A stretch of DNA of 64,000 bases, from positions 178,031,501 to 178,095,500 of the forward strand of contig JAIOJX010000004.1 in NCBI GenBank assembly GCA_022376925.1, read 5' to 3'. The position numbers and the translations under genes are program-made. This document shows, piece by piece, positions 1 through 11,372 of the stretch. The notes below the pieces were generated by a model that saw only the letters and a program-made list of their open reading frames with translations, did no database searches and was not told where the DNA came from. This stretch comes from Tragulus kanchil (taxonomy: Eukaryota; Chordata; Mammalia; Artiodactyla; Tragulidae). Position 1 is the first letter of the stretch. Every line of letters begins with the position of its first letter.

Positions 1-150
1 CCCACCCATAATTCTCCACTTTCACTGCTCTCACCATTTCTCTCTAGCAGAGGCCTCTTAGCTGGTGTTCCTGGCCTACGTCTGCTCTTCCCAAAGCTAT
101 TTCTAATTAATTGCTGGAATGGCCTCTTCAAAATCAAATCAGATGACAGC
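1..150 (+). mobile_element. L2 LINE fragment (old)
   Basis: The pyrimidine-rich text with 'cctcttagctggtgttcctgg' and a later 'aaatcaaatcagatgac' resembles the conserved 3' half of mammalian L2 (the 'cctcctaactggtctccctg ... aatctgatcatgtcac' stretch), in sense orientation. It is strongly diverged and cut by the window start. Positions 151-690 hold no element I recognise apart from a short TA/CA-rich run at about 228-270. Confidence 0.45.
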
Positions 151-691
151 AAGTTGCTAGTAAGTGCAGTGAAAATGTTGGTTTGTGAATGGAATGTTTC
201 TCTCTTTATAATATGTGAAATATATCCATGTCTATATATAAACATACATATATACACACACACAAACATCCATGAAATGACAGCCATGTATATTAGACAT
301 TTAAAATCCCAGGCCAGCTCTTTCACTTCACAATGGCAGAAGCAAATGCCAGAAGGATGGTCTGCTCAACACGCTGGGTAAACGCAGCAGAAATGTATCT
401 GTTTAGCATCTACACTGCTGTCAGAAAGCCTGTCGCTGTGTGGAAGTGGGCCCCTCGTTGCACAATCAACTTAACGTTTCTGTCCAAGAAAGCACATTCC
501 ACTTCTCATAGCTACGGATTATAAACTATAGCTTTGGTCCAACCTTAGGTCCCAGCGTTTAGGGTGCTGTTCTACTGGATCTCGAAAGCACCCTACTTTG
601 CTCTCATCCACCACTGTCTCTATTTTAGTTTAGTTTAAGTGTCTGAATCAATAGATCTCAGATGGACTGGTGCTATGATGAGTATCTGTTC

Positions 692-900
692 TTGTTGTTC
701 AATCGCTAAGTCGTGTCCGACTCCTTTGTGACACCGTGGACAGTAGCCCACCAGGCTCCTCTGTCCTTGGGATTTCCCAGGCAAGGATACTGGAGTGGGC
801 TGCCATTTCCTTCTCCAAGGGATCTTTCTTTCCCAGCGATGGAACCTGCATCTCCTGCACTGCAGGTGGGCTCTTTACCCTTGAGCCAACTGGGAAGTCC
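692..900 (-). mobile_element. Bov-tA SINE
   Basis: Read on the minus strand it begins with the tRNA-Glu-derived head (ggacttccc...ggctcaagggtaaagag), passes a box-B-like 'ggttccatcgctggg', and continues into the BovB-derived body (ggagaaggaaatggcagccc ... gtcggacacgacttagcgattgaac). This two-part structure is diagnostic of ruminant Bov-tA. No coding potential; the small open frames here are incidental. Confidence 0.9.
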
Positions 901-1107
901 TCCACAATGAGGATTAGTAACATCTGAACTATTAACTTTACTCTCCTATTGATACACACTGTTATCTCAATAATCTTCTTTCTAAAAAGCCATTTACCTT
1001 TTGAGTATATCACTCAAAGGTGATATATTGTGCAGGGCTGCCTTGTCACAATAAGTGCACTCACGTCTCTGAGGGCCCTTTGCCTCATTCCCTTCTATTC
1101 CTCTTTT

Positions 1108-1375
1108 TTTTTTAATTTTTTTTTTTTGCCTCTAAGTTATCATTCATTTTTCATTAATCTTTATTCTTTGGCATGTGTGGACCTCCCATTGCAGTGGCCT
1201 CTCTTGTTGCAGAGCACTGGCTCTGGGTGCATGCACTCCAGAGCGCTGGCTCATAATTGGACATACTGGCCCTGCTGCTCCCTGGCACGTGGGATCTTCC
1301 CAGGCCAGGGATCGAACTGGTGCCCCTTGCACTGCCAGGTGGACTCTTTACCCAATGGACTACCAAGGAAGCCTA
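1108..1375 (-). mobile_element. tRNA-Glu-derived SINE with TSD
   Basis: Minus-orientation SINE. Its head (ggcttccttggtagtcc) lies at the right and its T-rich complement of the A-tail at the left. It is bounded by an exact 12-bp target-site duplication, tattcctctttt, at 1096-1107 and 1376-1387. It belongs to the group with the 'tgtccaatta' body and 'gccaaagaa' tail found elsewhere in this window. The right part is repeated at 2378-2452 by the first large duplication. Confidence 0.85.
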
Positions 1376-3455
1376 TATTCCTCTTTTAAGATCTGCCTCA
1401 AGTGTTAGCTCCTCACCCTTCTTGGCTGCACCAAATGTTCCTCCTCTGAGAAATACCATATAATACCGGCAATATCCAGGGGTCTGACTGCTTCACACAA
1501 CAGAACTCCTTGACGACAAGGAATACTTACGTCTTACACTGTCTTTGAAGTTGGTATCAGGTGGGAGCTCAATAAACACAAACTGAACTGACTCTTGACC
1601 TGATCCCAGTATCTCCGGACTGCAGTGCAGATGCACCCCTAGTAAATGGTAGCGGGGAAAGCTGAAGAAGCTAGCCATAGTTTCCAAGACGGGCCTGACC
1701 CTCACAGAGCACGTAAACTCTGTGGTTATGTGTGACGCTCAGCACCTCAGGGAAAGTCGAGACTCAACCACAGGCTATCAAGATAAGGCTAATTTCCAGT
1801 TCTCTATTGTGATTAGTTTCTGCCCAGGTTGGACATCCTTCTCCAGACTTATCAGTCATCTAAACTCTGTACCAACATCATACAAGGGCCCGTTATTATG
1901 TATCTTGCTAACCGACAAGCTTAGGACACGGTGGCCAGCTCTGTCCTTTGCCTGTTTGGCAGTTGGTCCCAGACACTTTCCGGCAGTCACCAAGGGAAAA
2001 GGAGTTAAAGCAGAGGAGAGGCTGGTGGGGGAAACTGGGCAGTTTTCCAAGTACTGTGGAAACCAGTTTTTACAGAACAGCTTCATTACTTTCTCTGCAG
2101 GGTTGCGAACCTCTGTATCAATGCACTCCTATTCAAGGCAAACAGAAAATTTAATTCTAAAATCAACACTGAAAATTATCTAATTGAAGTGATCTACAGC
2201 ACTGTTTCCTTCTAAGGTATGAGGAATGGCAAATTCCTCCCAAATACCATTTGAAATGTTCAGAGCTACCCGACAGCCCTTTCATCTGATTGTGTGGAGC
2301 CACAGCAGTTAACTACTTCAACAGCTCCAATTTCCTCTATTCTCTCACTGAGTAGCGAGATTGGTCTTGAAATTCACCCAGGCCAGGATCGAACTGGTGC
2401 CCCTTGCACTGCCAGGTGGACTCTTTACCCAATGGACTACCAAGGAAGCCTATATTCCTCTTTTAAGATCTGCCTCAAGTGTTAGCTCCTCACCCTTCTT
2501 GGCTGCACCAAATGTTCCTCCTCTGAGAAATACCATATAATACCGGCAATATCCAGGGGTCTGACTGCTTCACACAACAGAACTCCTTGACGACAAGGAA
2601 TACTTACGTCTTACACTGTCTTTGAAGTTGGTATCAGGTGGGAGCTCAATAAACACAAACTGAACTGACTCTTGACCTGATCCCAGTATCTCCGGACTGC
2701 AGTGCAGATGCACCCCTAGTAAATGGTAGCGGGGAAAGCTGAAGAAGCTAGCCATAGTTTCCAAGACGGGCCTGACCCTCACAGAGCACGTAAACTCTGT
2801 GGTTATGTGTGACGCTCAGCACCTCAGGGAAAGTCGAGACTCAACCACAGGCTATCAAGATAAGGCTAATTTCCAGTTCTCTATTGTGATTAGTTTCTGC
2901 CCAGGTTGGACATCCTTCTCCAGACTTATCAGTCATCTAAACTCTGTACCAACATCATACAAGGGCCCGTTATTATGTATCTTGCTAACCGACAAGCTTA
3001 GGACACGGTGGCCAGCTCTGTCCTTTGCCTGTTTGGCAGTTGGTCCCAGACACTTTCCGGCAGTCACCAAGGGAAAAGGAGTTAAAGCAGAGGAGAGGCT
3101 GGTGGGGGAAACTGGGCAGTTTTCCAAGTACTGTGGAAACCAGTTTTTACAGAACAGCTTCATTACTTTCTCTGCAGGGTTGCGAACCTCTGTATCAATG
3201 CACTCCTATTCAAGGCAAACAGAAAATTTAATTCTAAAATCAACACTGAAAATTATCTAATTGAAGTGATCTACAGCACTGTTTCCCTTCTAAGGTATGA
3301 GGAATGGCAAATTCCTCCCAAATACCATTTGAAATGTTCAGAGCTACCCGACAGCCCTTTCATCTGATTGTGTGGAGCCACAGCAGTTAACTACTTCAAC
3401 AGCTCCAATTTCCTCTATTCTCTCACTGAGTAGCGAGATTGGTCTTGAAATTCAC
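1299..3455. repeat. Tandem duplication 1 (unit ~1,078 bp)
   Basis: Copy A 1299-2377, copy B 2378-3455. The left border falls inside the SINE at 1108-1375, so copy B starts mid-element. Differences seen include ggg versus gg just after the junction (about 1308/2387) and an extra c at 3286. The unit holds no recognised gene; identical open frames of 153 aa at 1722-2183 and 2799-3260 have no family features. The last 149 bp of copy B also begin duplication 2. Confidence 0.97.
1388..2290. other. Unrecognised sequence, non-coding by inspection
   Basis: No element is clearly recognised; its duplicate lies at about 2465-3370. On the minus strand there is a short stretch 'tttattgagctcccacctgataccaac' around 1550-1585 that resembles the 'attgagcacctactatgtgcc' core common in ancient MIR/L2-type repeats. 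A donor-like gtaagt on the minus strand near 1524-1529 lies in this repeat-like text. Confidence 0.4.
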
Positions 3456-5588
3456 ACAGCTGGGAAGGTTCAGTGGAGCCTGGACTACATTAACTTTCAG
3501 GGTCTACAAAACTTCAAGTAGGCTTCAAGTTTCTCCACCGACAGGCACAGAACTAAGCTCATGGGATGGAATTAGAATTGAATTCTTTATAGGGAATATG
3601 GCAAATGTAAAGAAATACACAGGCCATAAACCCTATTTACTAATAATGATTCTGACATGATAGGAGTTTTAATTCTCAAACTTGAATGTTTAGCATTATT
3701 ATTTTAAGTATAATTTTAATTCTCATTTCAAAAACTTCAAACAATATAGATAAAGTCCTTGACCACAGTCCTCGTTTCCCGCCCTCGTCCTTCCAGGACT
3801 CACCACTGGTATCTGTTTTTGATTATCAGCATAATTCTCGAGATGCATACTATTAAGAATACAGTGTAAACTTCTGAGTCACAAGTCACACTGAAAACTC
3901 AGACTGCCTACATCATTGGCAACTGGCCTAACTTCAAAGCAAGACGTCCAGAAGAGACACCTTAAGTAAGGCAGCAGATGTGGAGGTAGATCAAAACCCA
4001 GGAGGTGAGCACAGACCAGGAGACTCAGGGCTGACAGGGGCGTACCATACAACCAGCTCTACAAGTGGGGCACCCAGCCCAAGGGGGCAAAAGGAACCTA
4101 GTGAAGGAAGTGACACTAACGATAAAGGCAGAAGCCTAAGAGCACAAGTAAAGGTGGTTCTGCTACAGAAAAATGGGTCTACTCAGCTGCCAGTGCCCAT
4201 GTCCCCAGATCTGGAAATGATACTTTCATAGTTTTAGGTCACTTCTACTTTAGTTTCAAACTTTGGAAATTCTGTAAAAATGTCTGCCCATTCCTAAAAT
4301 CATCCCCTTTATCCTAAAATCTCCAGCTACTGTGCCCTTCCTACCCTCTAGTCAACCTTTAAAAATATATTATTTATTTATTTGATTGCACCAGATTTTA
4401 GTTGTGGCATGCAGGATCTTTAGTTACAGCATGTAGGATCTAGTTCCCCGGGAAGCAAATCCCCCAAATACCATTTGAAATGTTCAGGCTACCGACAGCC
4501 CTTTCATCTGATTGTGTGGAGCCACAGCAGTTAACTACTTCAACAGCTCCAATTTCCTCTATTCTCTCACTGAGTAGCGAGATTGGTCTTGAAATTCACA
4601 CAGCTGGGAAGGTTCAGTGGAGCCTGGACTACATTAACTTTCAGGGTCTACAAAACTTCAAGTAGGCTTCAAGTTTCTCCACCGACAGGCACAGAACTAA
4701 GCTCATGGGATGGAATTAGAATTGAATTCTTTATAGGGAATATGGCAAATGTAAAGAAATACACAGGCCATAAACCCTATTTACTAATAATGATTCTGAC
4801 ATGATAGGAGTTTTAATTCTCAAACTTGAATGTTTAGCATTATTATTTTAAGTATAATTTTAATTCTCATTTCAAAAACTTCAAACAATATAGATAAAGT
4901 CCTTGACCACAGTCCTCGTTTCCGCCTCGTCCTTCCAGGACTCACCACTGGTATCTGTTTTTGATTATCAGCATAATTCTCGAGATGCATACTATTAAGA
5001 ATACAGTGTAAACTTCTGAGTCACAAGTCACACTGAAAACTCAGACTGCCTACATCATTGGCAACTGGCCTAACTTCAAAGCAAGACGTCCAGAAGAGAC
5101 ACCTTAAGTAAGGCAGCAGATGTGGAGGTAGATCAAAACCCAGGAGGTGAGCACAGACCAGGAGACTCAGGGCTGACAGGGGCGTACCATACAACCAGCT
5201 CTACAAGTGGGGCACCCAGCCCAAGGGGGCAAAAGGAACCTAGTGAAGGAAGTGACACTAACGATAAAGGCAGAAGCCTAAGAGCACAAGTAAAGGTGGT
5301 TCTGCTACAGAAAAATGGGTCTACTCAGCTGCCAGTGCCCATGTCCCCAGATCTGGAAATGATACTTTCATAGTTTTAGGTCACTTCTACTTTAGTTTCA
5401 AACTTTGGAAATTCTGTAAAAATGTCTGCCCATTCCTAAAATCATCCCCTTTATCCTAAAATCTCCAGCTACTGTGCCCTTCCTACCCTCTAGTCAACCT
5501 TTAAAAATATATTATTTATTTATTTGATTGCACCAGATTTTAGTTGTGGCATGCAGGATCTTTAGTTACAGCATGTAGGATCTAGTTC
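3307..5588. repeat. Tandem duplication 2 (unit ~1,142 bp)
   Basis: Copy A 3307-4446, copy B 4455-5588, separated by an 8-bp filler cccgggaa. The first 30-40 bp of copy B are noisy (tcaggctaccgacag versus tcagagctacccgacag). A homopolymer change is seen at about 3780/4920 (cccgccc versus ccgcc). The right border lies inside a minus-strand SINE that is complete only in copy B. The first ~149 bp exist three times (2229-2377, 3307-3455, 4455-4601). Confidence 0.97.
3456..4360. other. Unrecognised sequence
   Basis: No repeat family or gene recognised. An 83-aa open frame at 3980-4231 (repeated at 5122-5373) is low-complexity in character and shows no domain, Kozak context or splice sites I would trust. 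AT-rich text at 3660-3740. Confidence 0.35.
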
Positions 5589-5662
5589 TCTGACCAGGGA
5601 TTGAACCCAGGACCCCTGCATTGGGAGCCCAGAGTCTCAGCCACCAGACCACCAGGCTCTTC
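5505..5662 (-). mobile_element. CHR-type tRNA-derived SINE
   Basis: Minus-orientation SINE with the complement of the 'ggtggtctggtggctgagactctgggctcccaatgcaggggtcc' head at the right and of a '...ggtgcaatcaaataaataaat' tail at the left. A truncated duplicate lies at 4362-4446, where the copy is cut at the junction of duplication 2. Confidence 0.8.
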
Positions 5663-5839
5663 AAAAATAAGTGTTATTTGTTGTCTTAGTGTCCTTATCT
5701 CTCACACACTTATTAATCAACATTTGGTTTCTTCCCTCAGGACTCCCAGATGCAATGGATATCATTGAAAATTTTTAATTTTTTTTAATGTAATCTCTCT
5801 TTGGCATCTAAAAATCAGAAGGACCTGAAATCTTGTCAT

Positions 5840-7225
5840 CTGAAAGCTCCTTTCCTATCATGATATTAAGGACATCATATCCCGTCACTGGGCCAGGGCA
5901 CCTTGCTTTAGTTCCTGGTCCCTTGGCTGTGTCTGGTTTCTCCTGCCTCCCTAGGTTTGCAGCCAGCCCAAGGCCCTTGTCAATACTGTTGGTTTTCAGA
6001 TTCCCACCATAGGAAGGGAATTGCTGGGTAAGGAGTTGCTGTTTCTGTGTATGGAGGACTGGGGGACAAAAGTCATGGTACAGGAATTCAACTCAACTCT
6101 TGGCTTTAAGGACTGTGCCCAATTCTGATGCTCAAATTGACATGGAACGCATTTCGTCCCTTTATCCCACAGAATGGACCAATGCACCATTCTTGCTATC
6201 TCAGACCATTTCTTGCCAATCTCTTTTGCTGGACAGTCTTTCCCTACTTGTCCTTTCAGTACTGATATGTTCCTTGGGAGTTTACCCACGCTTCCTCTTT
6301 TTGTTATAAAACCGTATCCTTATTCTCTCCCACAGATTTAACTACTACCCATATCTTGATGATTCCCAAATCTTTCACTAGTGCTGAACTTTTTTATAAC
6401 CTTCAAAGCCATAGTTTCCTAATGTCAATAGACTTCTCTACCTCATGTTCCATAGGTTCCAGAAACACAACATAAAGAAACAAAATAATCCTCCCCTTAA
6501 CACAACATAAAGAAACAAAATAATCCTCCCCTTAAAACAATCTGTCTCTCTTGGGAATAATAGCACCCCACTGAAAAACCCAGAACTGTCTTCTGCATCT
6601 TCCTCTCAACAAACTCTGTCTGTTCTAACACCCCAATATTTCAACAGGCACTTCCTTCCCTATTCCTACTGCCTCCGCCTTAGTTCTGGCATAGTTTCCA
6701 CATTTATTCCAACTGTTTTTTCAACTGGTTTTCTTACCCTCCAGACCCCCCCCCCCCCAGACCCACTGCCATTAGGATTACCATTAAAAAGTGCAAAATC
6801 ACAGTGCCTTTGCAATGTCTCTCATCCATCTTCAAGATGAGATCCAATTCCACTGTATGGTACACAAGGTCCAGCATCCGTTCACCTCTCAGCTTCCTCT
6901 CGCAAAACCACTCTGCTTTCAGCATCCTTGAAACATCACAGGGCTTCACGTGCCTGTGACTTTGTCCATGCTGTGTCACTTGGACTCTCTCCCACTCCCA
7001 GGGCAAATTTTAATTTCTGAAGATGCAACAAGAGGGAAATCTTTCCTAGGAAGTTTGTCTTAATTCTTCCCTTTTGCTACAGGTGCTCTGGATGGGTCCT
7101 TCCTTTGGGTTAGCAACTATACTTGGTACATGTTTCTACCAGGTTTGTGCATGTTGTTGTATAGACTACAAGGTTATAAGCCTTCTGAAGACAGGAAGGG
7201 CTGAGTCTTTTTACTGTATCATCAT
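5840..7225 (+). mobile_element. L2 LINE, degraded
   Basis: Several sense-orientation stretches match the remembered L2 consensus. 'ttctctcccacagatttaactactacccatatcttgatgattcccaaatc' (about 6320-6375) corresponds to the conserved 'gctgatgactcccaaat' stretch, 'aagatgagatccaattccactgtatggtacacaaggtccagcatc' (about 6832-6880) to the 'aaaatccaaactcc...ggcattcaaggcc' stretch, and 7160-7215 to the 3' terminus. All reading frames are broken. A C-tract (about 6747-6758) and a 35-bp tandem repeat (6466-6535) lie inside. Confidence 0.6.
6466..6535. repeat. 35-bp direct tandem repeat, two copies
   Basis: The 35-bp unit beginning cacaacataaagaaac occurs at 6466-6500 and 6501-6535, with the second copy differing only at the end. 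It is a local duplication inside degraded L2 sequence and is much shorter than the ~1.1 kb duplications. Confidence 0.95.
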
Positions 7226-7242
7226 CATTTAAAACAGTGCTA

Positions 7243-7810
7243 TCACTGCAGCACTCTACACAACAGTTAGATCATGGGAGCAATCTAGATGGACATTGAC
7301 AAATGAATGGATAAAGAAGTTCTGCTACTTATATACAATGGAGTACTTTTCAGCCACAAAAAGAAATACAGAAGATTCAGTCCTAATAAGACAGATGAAT
7401 CGAGAACCTATTATCCAAAGTGAGGCAAGTCAAAAAGAGAACAAATACAGTATACGAACACATACATATAGAATCTAGTAAGTTCATACTGATAAACACA
7501 CATGCAGGGCATCAATGGAAACACAGTCATAGAGAACAGACTTATGGACACTGGGGAGAGGGAAGAGTGTGTGAGAGATATGGAAAGAGAAACACAGAGG
7601 CCTATACTATCTTATGTAAAAGAGACAGCTATTGTCAATGCACTGTGGGACTAAGGGATCATATAAGGGGGCTATGCGATGGCCTGGAGGGGTGGGATGG
7701 GGGGAATGGGATATACATATGACTAATCTGGAATTACACATATCTGTAAAGAATAAAACTCTGTAAAATCAAAATTTTAAAAATCTTGTGATTGTGAAAA
7801 AAAAAAAAAA
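7243..7810 (+). mobile_element. 5'-truncated L1 with TSD
   Basis: The L1 ORF2 C-terminal end is readable at 7296-7478 (TNEWIKKFCYLYTMEYFSAT..., matching the L1 copies at 32.7 and 37.2 kb). It is followed by the L1 3'UTR (gggaggggtgggatggggg type text, aataaaactctgtaaaatc) and a poly(A). Target-site duplications aaaacagtgcta lie at 7231-7242 and 7811-7822. Heavily 5'-truncated, so not mobile. Its 3' end is repeated at about 8811-8957 by duplication 3. Confidence 0.9.
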
Positions 7811-9953
7811 AAAACAGTGCTAGTGCAAAGGATATTCCAATAGACTCTTCTGAAACAAAATCATGCATTTTGGGGGAAAAATAAAGTCGACTCAATACAA
7901 TATTCTTAGTTTATTCAAATAAGGATGCTGTTTATCACTTATAACAGTACATCCAGGGCCACAGTACAGATGCCATCCATTCACTCAGTGAATGAGCCAC
8001 CTGCCAGGGATCATGTCTGCTCTAGAAACACCATGCTGAAGTCATGCTAGGCTCCCAGGGCACTGTACTACTTGCATGAATTCACAGATTTCCAAGGAGA
8101 AGCTATGAAGAAACTTTGGGACAGAGAGTAGGACCCTGGCATAAAGATGTTAAATTTATTCTTGTGTCTTCTAAGTCAAGGAGAGTTGCCTAATAAACAA
8201 ACGGAAGCAGGGATGATGAAAAAGGCATGTGCCTCACCTTCAACTGCTAATCCAGCTTGGTCAAATGGAACTAATGCCCTCTGGCTTAGCCAGGACAACT
8301 TGTCAATTCTTCAACAGAAAGGGCTTCAGAAAGTAAAGCTGTCCTCTAAGACCTACACAAACTGAAAGTCACATGGAAGCGGGGGCAGGCTGGTGAGAAA
8401 TAATGCCTGCCCGCCATAAGAACAGCAGAGGCAGCTACTGAACAGCAGACTCAGCTCAACCAGTCTTCCTGATGCTTACAAAGTGCCCAGCACTACGCTT
8501 GCTGTTTTCTGAGCAAGGGCCTCTGGCCAGGTTTTACTGTAATCATTGGCCACCAATGAATTAAACAGATTAGGAGACTTCCCTGGTGGTCCAACAGCTA
8601 AGACTCTGCACTCTCAATGCAGGGGACCAGGGTTCAATCCCTGGTCGGGGAACTAGATTTCACATGCCATAACTAAGAGTTTGCATGCCACAGTGAAGAC
8701 GGAAGATCCATTGTGCTGCAACTAAGACCTGTTGTACCCAAATAAATAAATACTAGAGAAAAGAAAAAAGAATTGAAACAGATTACGATGCTAAGCTTTT
8801 GTGCCCAATTTATAAGGGGCTATGATGGCCTGGAGGGGTGGGATGGGGGGAATGGGATATACATATGACTAATCTGGAATTACACATATCTGTAAAGAAT
8901 AAAACTCTGTAAAATCAAAATTTTAAAAATCTTGTGATTGTGAAAAAAAACAAAAAACAGTGCTAGTGCAAAGGATATTCCAATAGACTCTTCTGAAACA
9001 AAATCATGCATTTTGGGGGAAAAATAAAGTCGACTCAATACAATATTCTTAGTTTATTCAAATAAGGATGCTGTTTATCACTTATAACAGTACATCCAGG
9101 GCCACAGTACAGATGCCATCCATTCACTCAGTGAATGAGCCACCTGCCAGGGATCATGTCTGCTCTAGAAACACCATGCTGAAGTCATGCTAGGCTCCCA
9201 GGGCACTGTACTACTTGCATGAATTCACAGATTTCCAAGGAGAAGCTATGAAGAAACTTTGGGACAGAGAGTAGGACCCTGGCATAAAGATGTTAAATTT
9301 ATTCTTGTGTCTTCTAAGTCAAGGAGAGTTGCCTAATAAACAAACGGAAGCAGGGATGATGAAAAAGGCATGTGCCTCACCTTCAACTGCTAATCCAGCT
9401 TGGTCAAATGGAACTAATGCCCTCTGGCTTAGCCAGGACAACTTGTCAATTCTTCAACAGAAAGGGCTTCAGAAAGTAAAGCTGTCCTCTAAGACCTACA
9501 CAAACTGAAAGTCACATGGAAGCGGGGGCAGGCTGGTGAGAAATAATGCCTGCCCGCCATAAGAACAGCAGAGGCAGCTACTGAACAGCAGACTCAGCTC
9601 AACCAGTCTTCCTGATGCTTACAAAGTGCCCAGCACTACGCTTGCTGTTTTCTGAGCAAGGGCCTCTGGCCAGGTTTTACTGTAATCATTGGCCACCAAT
9701 GAATTAAACAGATTAGGAGACTTCCCTGGTGGTCCAACAGCTAAGACTCTGCACTCTCAATGCAGGGGACCAGGGTTCAATCCCTGGTCGGGGAACTAGA
9801 TTTCACATGCCATAACTAAGAGTTTGCATGCCACAGTGAAGACGGAAGATCCATTGTGCTGCAACTAAGACCTGTTGTACCCAAATAAATAAATACTAGA
9901 GAAAAGAAAAAAGAATTGAAACAGATTACGATGCTAAGCTTTTGTGCCCAATT
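7662..9953. repeat. Tandem duplication 3 (unit ~1,145 bp)
   Basis: Copy A 7662-8810, copy B 8811-9953, with a 3-bp microhomology (tat) at the junction. The unit includes the 3' end of the L1 above and a CHR SINE. Differences: gctatgcgatgg versus ctatgatgg right at the copy start, and the L1 poly(A), which is an uninterrupted run in copy A but shorter and interrupted by c in copy B (about 8943-8957). Confidence 0.97.
8574..8770 (+). mobile_element. CHR-type tRNA-derived SINE with TSD
   Basis: Sense SINE beginning gacttccctggtggtcc, with box-B text 'ggttcaatccctgg' and ending in an aaataaataaatac tail. Imperfect target-site duplication aattaaacagatta / aattgaaacagatta flanks it (about 8558-8572 and 8771-8786). 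Its duplicate lies at about 9717-9913. Confidence 0.88.
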
Positions 9954-9956
9954 TAT

Positions 9957-10301
9957 TGATGATCTATGATCAAAACGCCTTTATTCCACAAAATTTCAAA
10001 TGCACATTGGTTCTCCACTCAAATACTAAGGGAGGTTTTAATACTGATATTAAAGATAATAACATGAATAATCATTAACTATTTACCCTGTGCTCAGCAA
10101 TGTACATCATGGACTGCTCAAGAAGCTCTCAGTTGAGACATGATCCCTGTTCTTAGAGGTCTTACACTATTGATAAGGAGAAGAAAATCAGCACATCAGG
10201 GGCAGTTCCACAAACACTAAGCTCTAAGCTGTGTGGCAGCTTTGAGAAGGCAGACAAGATGGTGGGCTGGACAATCTGTGCTTCAGGGAGAAACTAAGAT
10301 T
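9957..10301. other. Unrecognised sequence
   Basis: No gene or clear repeat. The stretch 10080-10180 ('accctgtgctcagcaatgtacatcatgg ... cttagaggtcttacact') resembles the ancient 'tgtgccaggcact...ggagcttaca' repeat core, but too weakly to name. Confidence 0.35.
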
Positions 10302-10327
10302 CCAGCTGGAATTGATGAGATCTAAAG

Positions 10328-11000
10328 CAGTGTTTCTCATACTTTTTCATCTTAGGGTCTCTTTATATTCTTAAAAATTATTAAGGACTTGCAAAAGCTT
10401 TTGCTTATGTGGGTTGTAATTGACAACATTTACAGGTGGCTCAGTGGTAAAGCATCCACCTGTCAATGCAGGAGACATGGGTTCAATCCCTGAGTCAGGA
10501 AGGAAATGGCAACCCACTCCAACATCCTTGCCTGGGAAATCCCATGAAGAGAGAAGCCTGGCAGGCTATGGTCCGTAGGATCACAAAAAGAGCCAGACAC
10601 AAACTACATTAAAATGAAAACTATGAAAAGTTTAAAATATTTATTCATAAGTATTTATAGAAATAATAAATGATTATGCATCAACATTTTTAAATTAAAA
10701 ATATTTTAAGGCTAAAAAATTTTGAGAAAAGTGTCATTTTTACACTTTTACAAGTATCTTTAATATTTTACTAATAGCAGACAACAGCTATACCTAATAT
10801 CTGCTTTTGCAGTCAATCCTTTGCAGTATCCCATGCCAGGCAGCCTCTGGAAAACTCTACTGAACACTAAGGAATGAGTTTAAAAGGCATGTATCATTTT
10901 TAGGTTATTAAACAGTTGTGATTTCACAGACCCCTTGGAAGGATCTAGATGGGGTAGGGGAGACTGGGAGGGATCCATAGACCATACTTTTGGGAGTCGT
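10328..11000 (+). mobile_element. hAT-like non-autonomous DNA transposon, split by a SINE
   Basis: The left end 'gcagtgtttctcatactttttcatcttaggg' and right end '...tagaccatacttttgggagtcgtta' form imperfect inverted termini of the 'cagtggttctcaaacttt' type typical of old hAT (Charlie/Tip100-like) elements. Internal text ('attaaggacttgcaaaagcttttgcttatgtgggttgtaa', 'cctctggaaaactctactgaacac') also matches that family as remembered. A Bov-tA interrupts it at 10432-10614. The duplicate is at about 11410-12083. Exact family name not asserted. Confidence 0.6.
10432..10614 (+). mobile_element. Bov-tA SINE inside a hAT-like element
   Basis: Sense Bov-tA: head 'aggtggctcagtggtaaagcatccacc', box B 'ggttcaatccctgag', body 'aaggaaatggcaacccactcc ... 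gagccagacacaaact'. It lacks part of the head-body linker. It sits within the hAT-like element, so it is the younger insertion. Duplicate at about 11514-11696. Confidence 0.9.
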
Positions 11001-11372
11001 TAATTTTAAAAGAGAAAGAAAATGGTATAAGTAAGGGCTGGGCAGGAAGGAAGTGGGTGGCTTGAGAGTCATAACTTCTAAGTACGCAATGCTCCCCTGT
11101 AAAATCCTGGCTACAACCAGGCTCACCTCCATTGTGAGCCTCAGAGACAGAAATGGCTGGGCAAGGTAGGGACCAGAAGCTTCCCCCTCACCCTGTGGTG
11201 CGTCTGTGCTCACAGAGGTGGCTCTGCTGCCCCCCATAACATTCCCCGGAGGCCACGTCAGCCTTTCCTCTGGCGCCTGCACTGCGTTCTCCTCCCAGAA
11301 GCTGTAAATGGCTCACAAGAAACTGCCTTGCTGGGGCTTCCCAAGGGCTGTTTTTTACTAACTGTAAAATCA
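11000..11372. other. Unrecognised sequence, locally GC-rich
   Basis: The 11180-11300 stretch has several CpGs and higher GC than its surroundings. A 124-aa minus-strand frame (10908-11282, repeated 11991-12365) spans it but also runs through the DNA-transposon end, so I do not call it a gene. Function unknown. Confidence 0.35.

Noticed and set aside
1493..1705. Possible minus-strand exon with a gtaagt donor
   Set aside because: The stretch contains an ancient repeat core (tttattgagctcccacctg), there is no good acceptor or flanking coding exon, and the translation has no family resemblance.
1722..2183. 153-aa open frame, present twice (also 2799-3260)
   Set aside because: No recognisable domain, low-complexity composition typical of chance frames. 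Repetition is explained by the 1,078-bp duplication, not by conservation of a gene.
10908..11282. 124-aa minus-strand frame repeated at 11991-12365
   Set aside because: Runs across the end of a hAT-like transposon into unique DNA, shows no domain, and is repeated only because of duplication 4.
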